A DNA stretch of 64,000 nt from Alteromonas macleodii. Lineage in GTDB: Bacteria > Pseudomonadota > Gammaproteobacteria > Enterobacterales > Alteromonadaceae. A program made the position numbers and the translations under genes. A model generated the notes under the pieces. That model saw nothing but the letters and a program-made list of their open reading frames with translations, made no database searches and was not told the DNA's origin. The stretch spans positions 1,384,333 through 1,448,332 of the forward strand of contig NZ_LR812090.1 in the NCBI RefSeq assembly GCF_903772925.1, read 5' to 3'. This document shows, one piece after another, positions 61,742 through 64,000 of the stretch; position 1 is the first letter of the stretch; every line of letters begins with the position of its first letter.

Positions 61742-62758
61742 ATGATGGAAACAACAAACGAAATTCGTGGTACCTACAGAAAAGTTAAAAAACAAGGAAA
61801 TCGCTTATTGCTAAAAAGGCGCATTGGCTTTTTGCGCTTTTGGGGAAGTATCACTTTTGCTCAGCGTTGCTACTTTCTGGCAACTGCAATGCTTTTATTA
61901 CAGCTTTTTTTTGATGTTAAAAGTGGCTTGTTTGAAACGATCATGTTTGGCTTTGCCCTTAGTGGTATTGTAAGTGAAACTTGGCCAAGGTTTATGGCGC
62001 TATGGAATAGTTTACCGGGTAAAGCGGTAATTCTGTTTGTCTATGCCGTTATCGCCAATTTTGCTCTCGCTTCTGCTAGCGGGTTAGTAAACAACATAAC
62101 CGGTGTTTCCGCAGGTGCGCTGCCCTACAGCCACAATTTCGCGCTCATACTTATGGTGCCAAGTTGGTTCTTTGTCACCACGTTAATGGCACTCGTTGGC
62201 GGAATGCTAGTTATTTTTATTTATCTGTTTTTTCTACTACTACTCAAGCCCTTTGGTGTGCAAAAACTGTGGCATAAGCCTGGTTATCGCTATGTTTTGT
62301 CTACCGCTGTGGCGCGGTTTGTTTGGACATTAGGTGTAGCGCTTCAGCTTAGCGTATTAGCAGGGCAAGTAGGGCTACTTTCCGAGTTTAGTGCTGAAAG
62401 CACAAGCCAGCTGATCACAATCGAAAACGAGACAGAAACGTCGATTGAGGACAGTGAGGTTCTACTCAATGACAAACAAGCGGAAGATACTTCTGAACTG
62501 GAAGACGATTTAACCGCGCTTATCACCGACGCCAAGGAAAAAAGTATTCGCTATAAAAAGGCACAACGCCAAGCGTTGGCTAGCTTTATCTATGAGTTTG
62601 AAGCGGATTCACGTTCGCGCTGTGCTCACCCTGAAGGAACGCGCGTCATCGAGCTTAATGATTACGAGATATTACAAATAGCGCAAACGCCCGAAGATGA
62701 AATTGGCTACACGTATACAGTAGAGCCTTGTCGTTCAGCTGCTATTGGGCTCGATTAA
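61742..62758 (+). CDS. Membrane protein of unknown function
   Basis: 338 residues. Several TM helices between about 30 and 215 (YFLATAMLLLQLFF, TIMFGFALSGIV, AVILFVYAVIANFALASA, NFALILMVPSWFFVTTLMAL, VIFIYLFFLLLL), a Glu/Asp/Thr-rich region (about 222-262), then a basic helix and a C-terminal domain with two Cys (SRSRCAHPEGTRVIELNDY and EPCRSAA). I do not recognise the family. It is divergent from pqiA (162 nt apart). ATG at 61742 has no strong ribosome site. A link to lipid transport cannot be shown. Confidence 0.75.
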   Translation: MMETTNEIRGTYRKVKKQGNRLLLKRRIGFLRFWGSITFAQRCYFLATAMLLLQLFFDVKSGLFETIMFGFALSGIVSETWPRFMALWNSLPGKAVILFVYAVIANFALASASGLVNNITGVSAGALPYSHNFALILMVPSWFFVTTLMALVGGMLVIFIYLFFLLLLKPFGVQKLWHKPGYRYVLSTAVARFVWTLGVALQLSVLAGQVGLLSEFSAESTSQLITIENETETSIEDSEVLLNDKQAEDTSELEDDLTALITDAKEKSIRYKKAQRQALASFIYEFEADSRSRCAHPEGTRVIELNDYEILQIAQTPEDEIGYTYTVEPCRSAAIGLD

Positions 62759-62868
62759 AGGGCCTGCTTTTTTCGTTCATAGTTTGCAGGGCCATCGCCG
62801 GTTTAGATTAAATGTACAAATGGCGATACCTTGATTACGCTTTAAGAGTATCTGCCGTGAGTATATAG

Positions 62869-63579
62869 CTACTTGGCATCTCGTACACAACGAACGCTAG
62901 ACATATAGTCTTTGTTAAGCTTAGCTCTTCTAATTTCGCCCTTATGTGAGTTCCACCACGAATAGGCGAGGGTGCGAGCGTACGCCTCTTTATCAGTGGC
63001 GCTAGTACTTGTCCAAAACTCGGTGTACATGCCTTGCGTGATATACCAGTTGCCTATTTTTACACCTGCTGGCATAGCGCCAAAGTGAGATTGATTAACT
63101 TTAGCCTGATCAAACTCTTTAAATAGAGTATCAGGCTGTTCTGCTTTTAAAGTAATAGCAATATCATTATTTCCGCGCCAGCCCTCTTTCGAAAGCTCGC
63201 TTTGTGCTATACCAATAGCGCGTTCCATACTTTGCCAATCTTCATCGGTAGCTATACGCCATCCACTAGGATACAGCTTTCGCTGGTCATTTACGTCTTG
63301 CCAATGATAAAGCCTTCCATATTTAAGTAGGTTCTTTTTGTCATCTTTTGGAATAAACCCTGATGCAACAGGGCTTCCATCTTGAAATTGGGTAGCTCTT
63401 AGGTTCTCTGCAAACCATTCAAGTTTACCTATTTTAACGGTTTTATAGCGATTACCTTCTAAATCTTGAAAAGTACTCACAGTGTTTTCAATTTCTTTGC
63501 TTGTGCCATTAATCGAAGCAGGCTCTGCGGGCGTAGATGTCATCATAAAAAATCCTAAGAATAAGGCAGCACTTATCAT
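62869..63579 (-). CDS. Secreted FISUMP-domain protein
   Basis: 236 residues from ATG 63579 (MISAALFLGFFMM), which gives a signal peptide; the frame extends to 63648 but would overlap the neighbouring gene. The mature protein is a Fibrobacter succinogenes major paralogous (FISUMP) domain: FQDLEGNRYKTVKIGKLEWFAENL, GRLYHWQDVNDQRKLYPSGW, FWTSTSATDKEAYARTLAYSWW and SVRCVRD at the end. The family is common in Bacteroidetes and Fibrobacteres and rarer here. Role unknown, probably secreted or surface-associated. Confidence 0.82.
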   Translation of the reverse strand: MISAALFLGFFMMTSTPAEPASINGTSKEIENTVSTFQDLEGNRYKTVKIGKLEWFAENLRATQFQDGSPVASGFIPKDDKKNLLKYGRLYHWQDVNDQRKLYPSGWRIATDEDWQSMERAIGIAQSELSKEGWRGNNDIAITLKAEQPDTLFKEFDQAKVNQSHFGAMPAGVKIGNWYITQGMYTEFWTSTSATDKEAYARTLAYSWWNSHKGEIRRAKLNKDYMSSVRCVRDAK

Positions 63580-63602
63580 GTTGTGAAAACTCAATTTAGC
63601 AG

Positions 63603-64000
63603 CTAAAACGACCAGGCAAAGCCTGTTGCTTCTTCTGACACGGCCCAAAGCTTTGTTAGCACTTTTTTGTCTACGACAAAATCCTCTAATTTACATTCTC
63701 CAACGGGACCGCCAAAATTCATTAGACCCGTTGGACCATAATAGGCACGCTGTTTAATTTTATCTTCGGTGGCACACATCACTTCAGGGTAGGCGCCTTT
63801 CTCTGCAGATTGAGCCAAGCCTATTTTCACCATAAAAGACCAAGAAATGCGTGTTAAAAAGCTAGCGCTTTCTCGTATAAGAGTAGTGTTCGAAGCGCCG
63901 GGGTGACACACAAATACCTTCACTTGCTTGTTATGTGCTTTTACTTTGTCTTGAAGCTCGTACGCAAACATCATTTGCGCCAGTTTACTCTGACTGTATA
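63603..64000 (-). CDS. Short-chain dehydrogenase, 5' part missing
   Basis: The visible part begins at the right edge with YSQSKLAQMMFAYEL, the catalytic YxxxK of an SDR, and continues with VKVFVCHPGASNTTL and a C-terminal region typical of retinol-dehydrogenase/WWOX-like SDRs, with an AYYGPTGLMNFGGPVGE segment. The cofactor-binding half lies outside the window. The gene ends 24 nt before the FISUMP start, in the same direction. Substrate unknown. Confidence 0.82.
   Translation of the reverse strand, partial: YSQSKLAQMMFAYELQDKVKAHNKQVKVFVCHPGASNTTLIRESASFLTRISWSFMVKIGLAQSAEKGAYPEVMCATEDKIKQRAYYGPTGLMNFGGPVGECKLEDFVVDKKVLTKLWAVSEEATGFAWSF

Overview
The window looks like a chromosomal segment of a marine gammaproteobacterium of the Alteromonadales, most likely Alteromonas or a close relative. 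This is inferred from protein style and gene order (aspS-nudB-ruvCAB, ybgC-tolQRAB-pal-cpoB, nadA, a qseE/qseG/glrR-type operon, many GGDEF, RND and TonB genes) and a moderate G+C content. No database search was possible. I see no prophage, IS element or CRISPR array.

Layout. Positions 1-5800 hold signalling genes: an incomplete atypical receiver, a YciH/SUI1 factor, a STAS plus REC-PP2C-HATPase partner-switching pair, a TerB-like protein, and a GGDEF-EAL gene cut by an in-frame TAA. Positions 6080-9800 hold an EF-hand protein followed by a GlrK/QseG/GlrR-like sigma-54 two-component operon. A solitary flagellin, a lone GAF protein and a DUF72 protein follow (9900-12600). Positions 12.8-25.1 kb are the conserved core: aspS, nudB, ruvC, ruvA, ruvB, a candidate small RNA on the minus strand, the Tol-Pal operon, three identical tRNA-Lys genes, nadA and tRNA-Ser(GGA).

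Positions 25.2-43.7 kb are accessory metabolism and regulation: short-chain dehydrogenases, a HAD phosphatase, a patatin, a ketopantoate-reductase-like protein, an OprP/OprO-type porin behind a triple Pho-box-like repeat, asd, cytochrome b561, two divergent oxygenase-like genes around a 17-bp-arm palindrome, a porin / single-lobe binding protein / diguanylate cyclase operon, a LysR-oxidoreductase divergent pair and a YgjP-like metallopeptidase. Positions 43.7-61.6 kb are dominated by the envelope: two RND efflux operons (one beside a divergent TetR gene), a TonB-dependent siderophore-type receptor, a GNAT acetyltransferase beside an 8-bp tandem repeat, and a pqiA-pqiB-pqiC lipid-transport locus with a diguanylate cyclase 2 nt behind pqiC. 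The right end has a membrane protein of unknown function, a FISUMP-domain secreted protein and the 3' part of a short-chain dehydrogenase.

Two themes recur: envelope maintenance (Tol-Pal, Pqi, RND, porins) and c-di-GMP or partner-switch signalling placed next to envelope genes. The most noteworthy items are the unannotated minus-strand RNA between ruvB and ybgC, leader-trailer pairing around each tRNA-Lys copy, the nonsense codon in the GGDEF-EAL gene, the three-repeat Pho box, the palindrome between the two oxygenases, and the porin-binding protein-cyclase module.
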